Shown here in pieces: positions 43,796 through 52,902 of a stretch of DNA of 64,000 nt. Both the position numbers and the translations under genes were made by a program. The notes beneath the pieces were generated by a model, which worked only from the letters and a program-made list of their open reading frames with translations, did not search any database and had not been told where the DNA came from. How positions within the stretch are numbered: position 1 is the stretch's first letter; every line of letters begins with the position of its first letter. The stretch is from the NCBI RefSeq assembly GCF_027925525.1, contig NZ_BSDJ01000003.1:186001-250000 (forward strand). The letters are read 5' to 3'. Origin of the DNA: Paenibacillus tyrphae. GTDB taxonomy: Bacteria > Bacillota > Bacilli > Paenibacillales > NBRC-103111.

Positions 43796-44134
43796 TTAGA
43801 GCAGAGCCGAGGCCGCCGACTGCTTCTCCTCATACTGCAGCAGCAGCGCTTCGGCTTTGTGTAAATCTTTGGCGTGTACATCAAGCTTCAAGCTTTCGGG
43901 GTGATGGAGATCGACGGCTTCGGCCGCCGTCTGGATCGCGCTCAGAGCCGCATCGGTATCGGATTTCACCCGGCATTTCACCTGCTTCGACCGTAAGAAG
44001 GCGTGCCTCGCTTGAAGGCCGCGGGCTTCGTGCCCGGAAGCGGCCATCACCGTCTTCCACTGCGCGGAGCGGCTGTATAGCAGGTACATCGCGGCAAGGA
44101 CAATCAACAGGAACAATAAACCTCCCATTACCAT
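43796..44134 (-). CDS. Small membrane-anchored hypothetical protein
   Basis: 112 aa with one N-terminal membrane segment (GGLLFLLIVLAAMYLLY) and a soluble remainder. The C-terminal half (VDLHHPESLKLDVHAKDLHKAEALLLQYEEK) resembles a DUF2007-like alpha-beta unit, but the match is loose. ATG 44134 has GAAGGTGG upstream; GTG starts four codons earlier are possible. Confidence 0.6.
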   Translation of the reverse strand: MVMGGLLFLLIVLAAMYLLYSRSAQWKTVMAASGHEARGLQARHAFLRSKQVKCRVKSDTDAALSAIQTAAEAVDLHHPESLKLDVHAKDLHKAEALLLQYEEKQSAASALL

Positions 44135-44268
44135 TAGAAACACCACCTTCGTCTAATTGGATTTTGCGGACGGAGGACTGCCGGTAGTCTGGGGTGAGCG
44201 GACGCTTGCTTGCCATTACCCGTTTCCGGCCGGGTTGAAACATGGATTTTTTTGCCTCGACGCGGAAC

Positions 44269-44303
44269 AAGCCGGCTATCGGTTCGGCGACCGATGCCGG
44301 CTT
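44269..44303 (-). terminator. Hairpin after the GH4 gene
   Basis: AAGCCGGC (44269-44276) pairs with GCCGGCTT (44296-44303), inner TCGGT/ACCGA. On the minus strand it is followed by a short TTGTTCC, so a moderate terminator for the sugar operon. Confidence 0.6.
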
Positions 44304-44342
44304 GCTGTAAGTCTATTTTAAGGTTTTAAGCATTAGAACGGC

Positions 44343-45662
44343 TTATACGGTCTGCGCGGCGAAAAACCGCGGCAAAAACGCTTTGTTCTGCTCCAGCATC
44401 TCGTCCAGCATCGGCTCCGCTTTGTTGACCGAGGTCACGAGCGGATGGTGGGCCAGCGCTTGCAGCGCAAGTCCGCGGTCGCCCGAGACGGCGGCGGCGA
44501 TCGCCAGGCGCTCGTACGTTTTGACCGCATGGATCAAGCCCTTGGCGGCTTCCGGTACGACCGAAACCGGCAGCGGAATCGGCCCCTGCTTCGTGACGAC
44601 GCAGTTGACCTCGATGCAGGCGTCCGCCGGCAGGAAGTCGAGAATGCCCTGATTGCGGACGTTCAGCGTCTGGATGTCGCGCGTATCGTTGTACAGCGAC
44701 GTCATCAGCTTGACGGCGGCCTCCGAGTAGTACGCGCCTCCGCGCTTCTCGAGCTGCTTCGGTTTCTCGGCCAGCTCAGGGTCCTTGTACAGCTCGAACA
44801 ATTCGTCTTCCAGCCGCTTCACCACTTCGGCGCGGGTGCCTTCCCGGGCGGACGATTCGACTTGGTCGGCCAGCATCTCTTCGGTCAAATAAAAATACTT
44901 CAAATAATAGGTCGGAATGGCGCCGAGCGAACGGATGAACGAAGCGTTCCATTCGTACTGCGGAACATTTTTGGCTGAATAGCCGTCGCGGTTCGCCAGC
45001 AGCTCCTCCAGCTTCGATTCGCCGTCGATCCGCACCTGCGTGACCCAGTGCAGGTGATTCAAGCCGACGAATTCGGCGTAGATGCGCTCCATCGGCACCT
45101 CGTAGAGGCCGGTCAGCCATTTGTACACCCCGATCGGCGAATTGCAGATGCCGACGGCCCGAATCTTCGAATGGTTGAGGATCGCTTCCGTCACCATCCC
45201 CGCCGGATTCGTGAAGTTCAGCATCCAGGCGTCCGGGCACAGCTCCTCCATGTCCTTGGCGATATCCAGCAGCACGGGAATCGTGCGCAGCGCCTTCATC
45301 ATGCCGCCCGGACCGGTCGTTTCCTGGCCGATCATGCCGTAGCGCAGCGGAATCGTCTCGTCCCGGATGCGCGCTTCCAGCAGACCGACACGCAGCTGCG
45401 TCGTGACGAAATCGGCGCCCGCCAGCGCTTCCCGGCGATTGGTCGTCAAGCGGACCGTGATCGGCAGCTGCGATTTCTCCACCATGCGCTGCGCCAACTG
45501 TCCGACGATGCGCAGCTTGTGCTCCCCTTCCGGGATGTCGACCAGCCACAGCTCCGTGACGGGAAAACGGTCATGGTGCACGATAAAACCTTCGATCAGC
45601 TCCGGCGTGTACGACGACCCGCCGCCGATCACGACGACTTTCAGTCCTTTGGCTTCAGCCAC
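44343..45662 (-). CDS. GH4 family 6-phospho-beta-glucosidase
   Basis: 439 aa. NAD- and divalent-metal-dependent phospho-glycosidase that hydrolyses 6-phospho-beta-glucosides by an oxidation-elimination mechanism. NAD motif GGGSS (13-17), metal ligands C173 in CNSPIG and H203 in VGLNHLHW, plus FTNPAG. GTG 45662 has GGGAG nine bases upstream; a TTG two codons earlier is too close. It overlaps the BadF-type kinase gene by 8 nt, so kinase and hydrolase are coupled. Specificity between glucosides and related sugars cannot be told. Confidence 0.9.
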   Translation of the reverse strand: MAEAKGLKVVVIGGGSSYTPELIEGFIVHHDRFPVTELWLVDIPEGEHKLRIVGQLAQRMVEKSQLPITVRLTTNRREALAGADFVTTQLRVGLLEARIRDETIPLRYGMIGQETTGPGGMMKALRTIPVLLDIAKDMEELCPDAWMLNFTNPAGMVTEAILNHSKIRAVGICNSPIGVYKWLTGLYEVPMERIYAEFVGLNHLHWVTQVRIDGESKLEELLANRDGYSAKNVPQYEWNASFIRSLGAIPTYYLKYFYLTEEMLADQVESSAREGTRAEVVKRLEDELFELYKDPELAEKPKQLEKRGGAYYSEAAVKLMTSLYNDTRDIQTLNVRNQGILDFLPADACIEVNCVVTKQGPIPLPVSVVPEAAKGLIHAVKTYERLAIAAAVSGDRGLALQALAHHPLVTSVNKAEPMLDEMLEQNKAFLPRFFAAQTV

Positions 45663-46641
45663 CTGCAAGCACTCCCTTCAAATCGGATATGCGTCGGACT
45701 TGCTCCTGCACCGGCTCGGAGACCGTCGTGCCGTCTTTTTCCATGGCCAGCAAGATCGCCCCGACCACCGGCTCGACATCCAGCACCTGAAGCCGGCAGC
45801 CCGGCGCCTCCGGCTGCACCAGTTCTACGATATACGGATGAATGAATTGCCCGTCACCCCGGGTCAGCACACTGCCCGCAAGCACCAGATCAAAGGTCTC
45901 CCTCTGCATCCCCAGACGCCGGATCACCGCCCGGGCCGCCAGCCCGAGCTCCGTTCCCTGGACGCGGAGGATGCGGGCCGCCACACGGTCTCCCTGGGCG
46001 GCGGCTTCGAACAGCAGTGGCGTGAGTTCAAGGGGGACAGGCAGCGCATGGTCGAGAAAATAATGGAACATATGTTCGACTGAAGGGTAGTCGAGCTCCT
46101 TCGTGACCAAAGCGGTCAGCAGCGTCTCTTCCTCGCGGCCTTCCCATGCCCGGATGACTGCGCGGAACGCTTCCGCTGCTAAGTCCCCGCCGCCGCCGAA
46201 ATCGCCGTACGGATAGCCGAAGCCGCCGCATTGGTACATCTCGCCCGCAGGGGAGACGCCGACGCAGTTCGTGCCGCTGCCGCAAATCGCCACGACGCCG
46301 TACGGCTTCGATGTGCCGGCGCGCAGGGCGATGACGGTGTCGCAGACGATGTCGGTGACTGGCAGCCCCAGCTCGGCGATCATCGGCCGCAGGATGCGGA
46401 AGTCGGCTTCACGGTCGGCGCCTGCCAGCCCGAAGCAGGCCGCGGCAATATCCTGCTCGCGCAGGCCGGCTTGGCCGAGCGCTTGAGCGACGGCTCGGCG
46501 GATGCTCTGCGCGGCCGTATCGCGGTCAATCTGATGGTTGCCGGGGCCGCCTTTGCCGGCTGCGACCAGCCGGCCCGTTTCGTCGGTAATGACGGCATAC
46601 GTTTTGCTGCCGCCGGCATCCATCCCCAAGTAGTATTTCAA
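45655..46641 (-). CDS. BadF/BadG/BcrA/BcrD-type sugar kinase (N-acetylglucosamine-kinase-like)
   Basis: 328 aa of the ASKHA kinase fold. Phosphate-1 motif YLGMDAGGSKTYAVI, phosphate-2 motif GVVAICGSGTNCVG, adenosine region LVLAGSVLT. The family includes N-acetylglucosamine kinase and 2-hydroxyacyl-CoA dehydratase activators; context favours a sugar kinase. The start is TTG with GGAGTGGAG upstream. Being coupled to GH4, it probably phosphorylates the imported disaccharide or the released sugar. No PTS genes are in the cluster. Confidence 0.87.
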   Translation of the reverse strand: MKYYLGMDAGGSKTYAVITDETGRLVAAGKGGPGNHQIDRDTAAQSIRRAVAQALGQAGLREQDIAAACFGLAGADREADFRILRPMIAELGLPVTDIVCDTVIALRAGTSKPYGVVAICGSGTNCVGVSPAGEMYQCGGFGYPYGDFGGGGDLAAEAFRAVIRAWEGREEETLLTALVTKELDYPSVEHMFHYFLDHALPVPLELTPLLFEAAAQGDRVAARILRVQGTELGLAARAVIRRLGMQRETFDLVLAGSVLTRGDGQFIHPYIVELVQPEAPGCRLQVLDVEPVVGAILLAMEKDGTTVSEPVQEQVRRISDLKGVLAGG

Positions 46642-46670
46642 TGTACTCCACTCCCATCCTATAGAGCCAG

Positions 46671-47681
46671 CTACGGTGAGGGGGAATAAGGTGACGTGGA
46701 TTCTCTCACGATCAGTTCCGGCTTCAAGCAGACTGAAGTGTTCCGTTTCATGGAGCCGTCGATCAGCTTGAGCAGCAGGCGGACGGCCTGCTGACCCATC
46801 TGCTCCATCGGCTGTCTGACGGTCGTCAGACGCGGATGAATATCGGCGGCGAACACTTGGTCGTCATACCCGACGATGGAAAGGTCGCGCGGAATGCGGT
46901 ACCCTTCGTCCCGGAACGCATCCATGACGCCGAGCGCAAGGCCGTCTTCTCCGGCAAAAACGGCCGTCGGCACGTTCCCGCTGTGCAGCCATTCCTTGGC
47001 GACGTCGAAGCCGCTGCGGATGTTGAATTCGGTGCAGGCCACGGCCAGCGGCGTCAGTCCCGCTTCGGCCATGGCCGCTTCGAATCCGCGTCTGCGCTCC
47101 CTGGCGCTGAGAAACAGCTCCGGCCCGCTCACGTGCGCGATGCGCGTATGTCCCAGGCTGATCAAATGCTTGGTCGCCTCGTAGCCGCCTGTATAGTTGT
47201 CCACATTCACCGTAGTGGCATTTGTTTTTTCAATTTGATTATCGATAATAACAAACGGGATTTTCTTCCGTTTGAGCTCCAGCACATACTGCTCTTCTTC
47301 CATGGGTGACAGCACGATGATGCCGTCGACCCGGTCTTCCTGAAACAAAAAGTTGGTCGGCTTCAAACCGCCGTTCGGAGAGGAGCACACGTTCAGCGCC
47401 AAAAAATAACCGTTCTCCTCCAAGGCTTCGTTCACGGCATGCACGATGCCGTCGAACACTGAATCCTGCAGGGTGATCAGCGTCAGGCCGATTAGTCCCG
47501 TCGACCCCCGCGCCAGATTGCGGGCGGCGGCATTAGGCCGGTAATCCAGCTCCTGAATGGCCTGCAGCACCTTCTGACGGTTGCTCTCCCGAACAGTGGG
47601 CGAATTGTTAAGCACCTTCGACACGGTCACAAGTGACAGTCCCGATTTTTTTACGACGTCCCATATGCTTACTTTTTTCAT
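46671..47681 (-). CDS. LacI family transcriptional regulator
   Basis: 336 aa. N-terminal LacI HTH and hinge (VSIWDVVKKSGLSLVTVSKVLNNSPTVRESNRQKVLQAIQELDYRPNAAARNLA) followed by a periplasmic-binding-type sugar domain (SIVGYDDQVFA..IHPRLTTVRQP). GGGAG lies upstream of the ATG. It sits inside the sugar cluster in the same direction and probably binds the TATAAACGTTTATA palindromes before the permease genes. Confidence 0.93.
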   Translation of the reverse strand: MKKVSIWDVVKKSGLSLVTVSKVLNNSPTVRESNRQKVLQAIQELDYRPNAAARNLARGSTGLIGLTLITLQDSVFDGIVHAVNEALEENGYFLALNVCSSPNGGLKPTNFLFQEDRVDGIIVLSPMEEEQYVLELKRKKIPFVIIDNQIEKTNATTVNVDNYTGGYEATKHLISLGHTRIAHVSGPELFLSARERRRGFEAAMAEAGLTPLAVACTEFNIRSGFDVAKEWLHSGNVPTAVFAGEDGLALGVMDAFRDEGYRIPRDLSIVGYDDQVFAADIHPRLTTVRQPMEQMGQQAVRLLLKLIDGSMKRNTSVCLKPELIVRESTSPYSPSP

Positions 47682-47745
47682 GATTAGATCAAACTCCCGG
47701 ATCGGTATTCATTCTTATAAGCAATAGTATACCATAGCTCCGAAT

Positions 47746-47767
47746 GGCCCCTCCGCAAGGAGAGGCC
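47746..47767 (-). other. Stem-loop between binding-protein gene and lacI
   Basis: GGCCCCTCC, GCAA loop, GGAGAGGCC without a T-run. Possibly an mRNA-stabilising hairpin that keeps the binding-protein message abundant. Confidence 0.45.
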
Positions 47768-47815
47768 GGGGTGCAAGGGGAGTTGTGGCGCGGCAGGGTC
47801 AGAAGGCTTGAGCGC

Positions 47816-49186
47816 TTACTTTTTGGCTTTGTCGGCGTTTTTCTCCTTCAGCAGGTCGTTCACCTTTTTCTCCAACTGCGGGCTGACTTCGGCCACGGTT
47901 TTTTGCCCGTTGTCCACAAGATCCAACTCGTTCTTGACGATGTTCAAAATCTCGGAGTAGTGGGTAATCAAATGATTATACGATTCGACGCCGTATTTCA
48001 GGCCGCCTTCGACGACGTTCTTCATATCTTTGGCGTCGATCGCCGGGCTGTAGAGACTAAAATACTTTTCCGCCGCCTGCTGATTGGCCGGAGGCGTGCC
48101 GCCGCTCAGCTCGATCGACTTTTCCTGGATGTCCTTGCCGAGCTGGAATTTGATCCATTCGTACGCTTCCTTCGGATGCTTGGAATCCTTCAGGATGAGA
48201 AGCGGGTCGACATACAGCACGTTGCGGTTCTTGTCGCTGCCGCTGTACGGGACGGCGGCCACGCCGACCTTGAAGCTGTAATCCTTGACCGAGGCGAGAA
48301 TCCAGGCCCCGGCGACAGACATCCCTATGCGCCCGGTGGCGAACGGATCGCCGCCCTGCCCGGCGACGGCCTTGGTGAATTCCGGCGACGGCATCACCTT
48401 GTCCTTCAGGATCAGGTCGGACAAGCGCTGGTTGACTTTGACGACCTCCGGCGAATTGAAGTGGAAGGACGTCGCATGGCCGCCGTTCGTCCACGTATCA
48501 TCGGAGTAGACTTTGGCTCCGAAATACACCGGACGCATATCCTTCTCGCCCCAGACCCAGTCCATGCCGAACTCCACTTTCTCAAAATCGTCGCTCGGCT
48601 TGCTCAGCTTCTTGGCGGTTTCGACCATTTTGTCGAACGTCCATGACTTGTCTTCGTAGTCAGACGGCGGGTACGGAACGCCTGCTTTATCGAACATGTC
48701 CTTGTTGTAGAGGAGCATCGTCACGTAGCTGTAAACCGGGATGCCGTAGTTTTTGCCGTCGATTTTGTAGATGTCCATCAGGTTGTCGGGAATGCCGTAG
48801 TCGGACGCTTTGAAGTTGTCCTCTTTCATCAGGTCGGTCAGGTCGCGCAGCAAGCCCTTGTCGTAATACTCGATGAAGCCGCCTTCGCCCCAATGCGAGG
48901 TGATGTCGGGAGCCGTGCCGGCGGCAATCATCGCTTGCAGCTTCGAATCGAATTCCTCGTAAGGCGTCTTCATGATCTTGACCTTGATGTTCGGGTGCTT
49001 CGCCTCGAATTCCGGAACGAGCTTCTCGACAAAGGTTTTATCCGGAAGATCGGGAACGAACTGCGTGATCGTGACCGTGGAGTCCCCCTTGGACCCGCCA
49101 TCTTTCGTGTCGCTTGCGCAAGCCGGCAGCAGTACTGCGCCTGTCAGCAGAATCGCGCCGAGACAAGCCGTCTTGTTTCTTTTCAT
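47816..49186 (-). CDS. CUT1 ABC transporter sugar-binding lipoprotein
   Basis: 456 aa extracellular solute-binding protein (family 1). The signal ends in a lipobox (ILLTGAVLLPAC), so it is anchored as a lipoprotein. The mature part shows the MalE-like pattern (YKIDGKNYGIPVYSYVTMLLYNKDMFDKAGVPYPP, ATGRIGMSVAGAWILAS). With the two permeases upstream it forms a sugar importer; the ATPase is missing, as is usual where MsmX serves many CUT1 systems. GAGGAAAG precedes the ATG. Confidence 0.92.
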   Translation of the reverse strand: MKRNKTACLGAILLTGAVLLPACASDTKDGGSKGDSTVTITQFVPDLPDKTFVEKLVPEFEAKHPNIKVKIMKTPYEEFDSKLQAMIAAGTAPDITSHWGEGGFIEYYDKGLLRDLTDLMKEDNFKASDYGIPDNLMDIYKIDGKNYGIPVYSYVTMLLYNKDMFDKAGVPYPPSDYEDKSWTFDKMVETAKKLSKPSDDFEKVEFGMDWVWGEKDMRPVYFGAKVYSDDTWTNGGHATSFHFNSPEVVKVNQRLSDLILKDKVMPSPEFTKAVAGQGGDPFATGRIGMSVAGAWILASVKDYSFKVGVAAVPYSGSDKNRNVLYVDPLLILKDSKHPKEAYEWIKFQLGKDIQEKSIELSGGTPPANQQAAEKYFSLYSPAIDAKDMKNVVEGGLKYGVESYNHLITHYSEILNIVKNELDLVDNGQKTVAEVSPQLEKKVNDLLKEKNADKAKK

Positions 49187-49228
49187 CTTTCCTCACTCCT
49201 TCATTTGGTGACCCCGCAGACGGGTTAT

Positions 49229-50110
49229 TCATTTCACTCCGGTCAGCACGATGCTTTCTACGAAATATTTTTGTGCGACGGAGAATAAAACCAGGATCGG
49301 AACGAGAGCCAGAACGGCCGACAGCATGACAAGGTTCCACGGCACCAGCCGGGTGGCGGACGAATACATCGCGGTCATGCCGATCGTCAGGGTGAAATGC
49401 TCGGACGAGTTCAGGTACAGCACCTGCCCGAGCAGATCGTTCCAGCTGTACATGAAGGCGAAGATCGCGACGGTCGCCAGCACGGGACCGGAGAGCGGCA
49501 GCGCGATGTTCCACCACTGGCGCCACTCGGAGCAGCCGTCGATTTTGGCCGCGTCGTACAGTTCGTTCGATAACGAAGTGAAGAACTGCCGGATGAGGAA
49601 GATGTTATAGGCGGAGCCGAAAAAAGCAGGGACGGTAATCGGTAGAATCGAGTCCATCCACCCGAGATTTTTGAACAAAATGAACTGCGGAATCATCAGG
49701 GCCGGATACGGAATCATCATCGTGCTGAGCAGAAACAGGAACAGCACGTTTTTCCCCCGGGCGTTATAGCGCGCGAACCCGAATGCGACGAGGGACGACG
49801 AAAGCACGGTCCCGATGACGCTGAAGAAGGCGATCAGCAGGCTGTTTTTGTACCACAGGCCGTACTGGTATTGGGTGAACAGGTTCTTGAAGTTGCCCCA
49901 GGCGAACTGCTCCGGGATGAGTCTGGGCGGGAATTTGAGCACTTCCGCCTGCGACTTGAACGCGGTCGAGAACATGTTGAGCGTCGGGAAAATCATGATG
50001 ACCGCGATGACGATCAGCAGCAGAAAGACCAGCCACTCGAACGGGGTCGTTTTGCGTTTGCCGCCCGTTTGCCGAATCGAACGCTTCTGCGTTACGGTTG
50101 CCGTACTCAT
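49229..50110 (-). CDS. Sugar ABC transporter permease, MalG type
   Basis: 293 aa, six membrane spans, with the EAA loop ELYDAAKIDGCSEWRQWWNIALPLSGP that contacts the ATPase. AAGGAGG precedes the ATG. Its start overlaps the MalF-type gene's stop by 4 nt. Confidence 0.93.
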   Translation of the reverse strand: MSTATVTQKRSIRQTGGKRKTTPFEWLVFLLLIVIAVIMIFPTLNMFSTAFKSQAEVLKFPPRLIPEQFAWGNFKNLFTQYQYGLWYKNSLLIAFFSVIGTVLSSSLVAFGFARYNARGKNVLFLFLLSTMMIPYPALMIPQFILFKNLGWMDSILPITVPAFFGSAYNIFLIRQFFTSLSNELYDAAKIDGCSEWRQWWNIALPLSGPVLATVAIFAFMYSWNDLLGQVLYLNSSEHFTLTIGMTAMYSSATRLVPWNLVMLSAVLALVPILVLFSVAQKYFVESIVLTGVK

Positions 50111-51000
50111 ACGCCGCCGCCTCCTTCATAATGAACAAGCTTCCGGGATACCCTCATGATCAGGAACGTCATGAGCATGATCACGATGAGCAGCAGCCAG
50201 GCCATGGCCGAAGCGTAGCCCATCTTGAAAAACTTAAAGCCGTTCTGCCACAGGTAGTACACGTAAAACTGGGTGGCGTAATGCGGCCCGCCCTTGGTCA
50301 TGACGAACGCCTGCGTAAACACCTGGAACGAATCGATAATGCCCATGATGAGCTGGAACAGCACGACGGGCGAAATCATCGGCAGCGTGATGCGCCAGAG
50401 CGACTGCCACCGGGTGACGCCGTCGATCTTGGCGGCCTCGTACAGAATCGGGGGCACGCCCTGCAGACCGGCGAGGAAGATGACCATGCCGGCCCCGGCG
50501 CTCCACATCGTCATGATGACCATGGCGGCCAGCGCCCAGTTGCTGTCTTCAAGCCACTTGGGGCCGTCGATGCCGAGCAGCCCGAGCGCCCAGTTAAACA
50601 TGCCGATCTTGGAGTTGAACACCCACAGCCAGACGAGCGACATCGCGACGCCCGAGATCATGCTGGGAAAATAAATCGCTGTCCGGAAAAACCGCTTGAA
50701 CGGAATTTTCTGATTGACCAGCAGCGCCAGAAACAGCGACAGCAGAAGCTGCAGCGGTACGCTGAATATTGTGAACAGCACCGTCGTTTTCACTCCGCGC
50801 CAGAACAGATCGTCCTGAAACATCTTGGTGTAGTTCTGCAGGCCGACCCACTTCGGCGCGCTGGTGATGTTGTATTCCGTGAAGCTGATGTAGAGCGAAT
50901 ACAGAATCGGGTACAGTGTGAATATCGCCGCTCCGATCAGCCACGGCGAAATGAACAGGTAAAAATATTTGGTCTCCCGTCTGCGTGCCCCCTGCCGCAT
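50107..51000 (-). CDS. Sugar ABC transporter permease, MalF type
   Basis: 297 aa, six membrane spans, EAA loop ILYEAAKIDGVTRWQSLWRITLPMISP. First gene of the sugar operon. ATG 51000 has GGAGGG seven bases upstream; the TTG two codons earlier is less likely. A LacI-type operator (51020-51033) lies just upstream. Confidence 0.93.
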   Translation of the reverse strand: MRQGARRRETKYFYLFISPWLIGAAIFTLYPILYSLYISFTEYNITSAPKWVGLQNYTKMFQDDLFWRGVKTTVLFTIFSVPLQLLLSLFLALLVNQKIPFKRFFRTAIYFPSMISGVAMSLVWLWVFNSKIGMFNWALGLLGIDGPKWLEDSNWALAAMVIMTMWSAGAGMVIFLAGLQGVPPILYEAAKIDGVTRWQSLWRITLPMISPVVLFQLIMGIIDSFQVFTQAFVMTKGGPHYATQFYVYYLWQNGFKFFKMGYASAMAWLLLIVIMLMTFLIMRVSRKLVHYEGGGGV

Positions 51001-51019
51001 GGGCAATCCCTCCTTAAAG

Positions 51020-51033
51020 TATAAACGTTTATA
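51020..51033. promoter_or_regulatory. LacI-type operator O2
   Basis: TATAAACGTTTATA, a perfect 14-bp palindrome with the central CG of LacI-family operators, in the leader of the ABC operon. Confidence 0.75.
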
Positions 51034-51203
51034 TTTTTGTTGAATTAAGGCACGCCCCCTGCCGGCCGGTGCAAAGCCGCTCGTCCGGTTCTGCGCAACA
51101 TAAAATTGACTTTTTCTTAATGATTTTCTGAAAAGTTTTGCCGGTTAAACTAGGATGTTGTTGAAACGAGGGGGAATTGCGGATTGCACCGAAGCTTTAA
51201 AAT

Positions 51204-51247
51204 TATAAACGTTTATATTTTTATACGCCTATAGTAATCGTTTTCAA
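51204..51247 (-). promoter_or_regulatory. Sugar-operon promoter with LacI operator O1 and cre site
   Basis: On the minus strand TTGAAA (51242-51247), 16 nt, TATAAA (51220-51225). The start point falls in a second TATAAACGTTTATA (51204-51217). TTGAAAACGATTACT (51233-51247) fits the cre consensus WTGNAANCGNWNNCW and overlaps the -35. Confidence 0.75.
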
Positions 51248-51336
51248 GGATGGCGTCAATCCCTAATTTTCCAGTCCGTCCCCGGAGACTTGCAGATAGG
51301 GAGTCCGAAGCCGGAGAGAGCCGGTTCGTACTTGAA

Positions 51337-51366
51337 TTGACACGCTGTCGGCGCGTAAGCTACCAT
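51337..51366 (+). promoter_or_regulatory. Promoter of the DUF2252 gene
   Basis: TTGACA (51337-51342), 18 nt, TACCAT (51361-51366). Confidence 0.55.
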
Positions 51367-51410
51367 GAGAAAAATACTTTGCTTATCGCTGCAAAAGGGG
51401 GGAACCGCGC

Positions 51411-52745
51411 ATGAATTCGGAGCAGCTAACGGAACGTGTCCGGCTCACGCAGAAAAGGCTGCGCAAGGAGCTGCTGAGCAGTGTGTTGGACGAGTTCGAT
51501 GGGCAGATTATGGCACTGCCCGAGGCCAAACGGCTGCAGAAATACGCCAAGATGGCGGGAAGCCCGTTTTCGTTCTTCCGGGGGACTGCGTACTTGTTTT
51601 ATTTTGACGTCAGCCGGGAGTGGTTTCCGTACCACAGCTCGCCGGAGCGGCCGACGTGGATTCAAGGGGATCTGCATTTCGAGAATTTCGGGGCGTTCCG
51701 CAGCGAAGAGGGGCGGATCGTGTACGACGTGAACGATTTTGACGAGGGGTATCTGGGCTCCTACCTGTATGATCTGCTGCGGATGTCGGTCAGCGTAGCG
51801 CTTGTGTGCCGGACGAAGGATATTGACGCCGATGGACAGAAGGAAGCGATCACCGCTTACTTGGACGCGTATGCGAACCAGATCCGGCGCTTTGCCCGGC
51901 GGAAGGACGATCCGCGGACGCTCGTCTTCGACAAAGACCGCACGGACGGGCCGATCCGCAAGCTGCTGAAAAAGACGGAGAAGCGGCTCGCGTCGCAGTT
52001 TCTGGAAGGCGTAACAACGCTGACGAGGACGGCGAGGCGGTTTGCCAAATCGGACGAGATTGTGCCGCCGACGCCGCAGGAGCGCCGCATGCTGGAGGAG
52101 AGCTGGCCGCAGTATCTGGAATCGCTGGAGTGGAAGACGAAGCGTTCCGACGGCTATTACGTGATTAAGGACGTGGCGGTGAAGCACGGCTCGGGCACGG
52201 CCTCCATCGGGCTGGACCGCTTCTATGTGCTCGTCGAGGGCGAAGGCGGCGAGCAGGCGCTGGACGATATCGTGATCGAGGTCAAGGAAGTGCGCGCGCC
52301 GGTGCCGGCTTATTTTATGCCGTATAACGAGGCATTTTGGACGTATTTCGGCCATCAGGGCAAGCGGGTTATCGTGACGCAGCAGGCGATGCATCACGAG
52401 GCGGATCCGTTTCTCGGCTTCTTGACGATGGACGGGCGGCATTTTTACGTTAGGGAGCGGTCGCCTTACAAGAAGCGGCTGAAGGCGGACAAACTGACGG
52501 AGAAGGAAGACCTGCTGTCCGTGCTGGACTGCATGGGCCGGATTACGGCGAAGCTTCATGCGCGGGCGGATGCGGACATGAAGCACGGGCTGATGTCGTA
52601 CCACAGCGAAGAAGAGATTCAGCGCGCGATCGGACCGGACACGGACGCGTTCTGCGACTATATCGCGCATTGGGCGATCGCGTACGCGCATCAGGTTGAG
52701 GAGGACTATGCGCTGTTCGTAGGGTGGTTGGACGAGCGGAAGTAA
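51411..52745 (+). CDS. DUF2252 family protein (kinase-like fold)
   Basis: 444 aa, full-length DUF2252. It has the catalytic pattern of aminoglycoside-phosphotransferase-like kinases: GDLHFEN (86-92) and DVNDFDE (106-112) correspond to the HxDxxxxN and DFD motifs. The phosphorylated substrate is unknown. GGGGGGAACC precedes the ATG. It is monocistronic with its own promoter and a shared terminator downstream. Confidence 0.88.
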   Translation: MNSEQLTERVRLTQKRLRKELLSSVLDEFDGQIMALPEAKRLQKYAKMAGSPFSFFRGTAYLFYFDVSREWFPYHSSPERPTWIQGDLHFENFGAFRSEEGRIVYDVNDFDEGYLGSYLYDLLRMSVSVALVCRTKDIDADGQKEAITAYLDAYANQIRRFARRKDDPRTLVFDKDRTDGPIRKLLKKTEKRLASQFLEGVTTLTRTARRFAKSDEIVPPTPQERRMLEESWPQYLESLEWKTKRSDGYYVIKDVAVKHGSGTASIGLDRFYVLVEGEGGEQALDDIVIEVKEVRAPVPAYFMPYNEAFWTYFGHQGKRVIVTQQAMHHEADPFLGFLTMDGRHFYVRERSPYKKRLKADKLTEKEDLLSVLDCMGRITAKLHARADADMKHGLMSYHSEEEIQRAIGPDTDAFCDYIAHWAIAYAHQVEEDYALFVGWLDERK

Positions 52746-52790
52746 GCCCGGTCGGCATTCGTGAACGGCGATGCGCATCATCATCTTGCG

Positions 52791-52850
52791 AAAAAAAGGA
52801 GCTGGTCCCTTGCAGCCGTGAAGGTTGCAGACGGGATACAGCTCCTTTGG
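52791..52850. terminator. Bidirectional terminator
   Basis: AAAGGAGCTG (52795-52804) pairs with CAGCTCCTTT (52839-52848); A-run on one side and TTT on the other. It separates DUF2252 from the convergent secreted protein gene. Confidence 0.7.
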
Positions 52851-52902
52851 TATTCTATGCGACATGCGCAAAAGCTTGCTTATCCGCCTGGCTCGCGCAG
52901 GC

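Noticed and set aside
51426..52871. 481-codon open frame on the minus strand
   Set aside because: Antisense to the DUF2252 gene and crosses its terminator.
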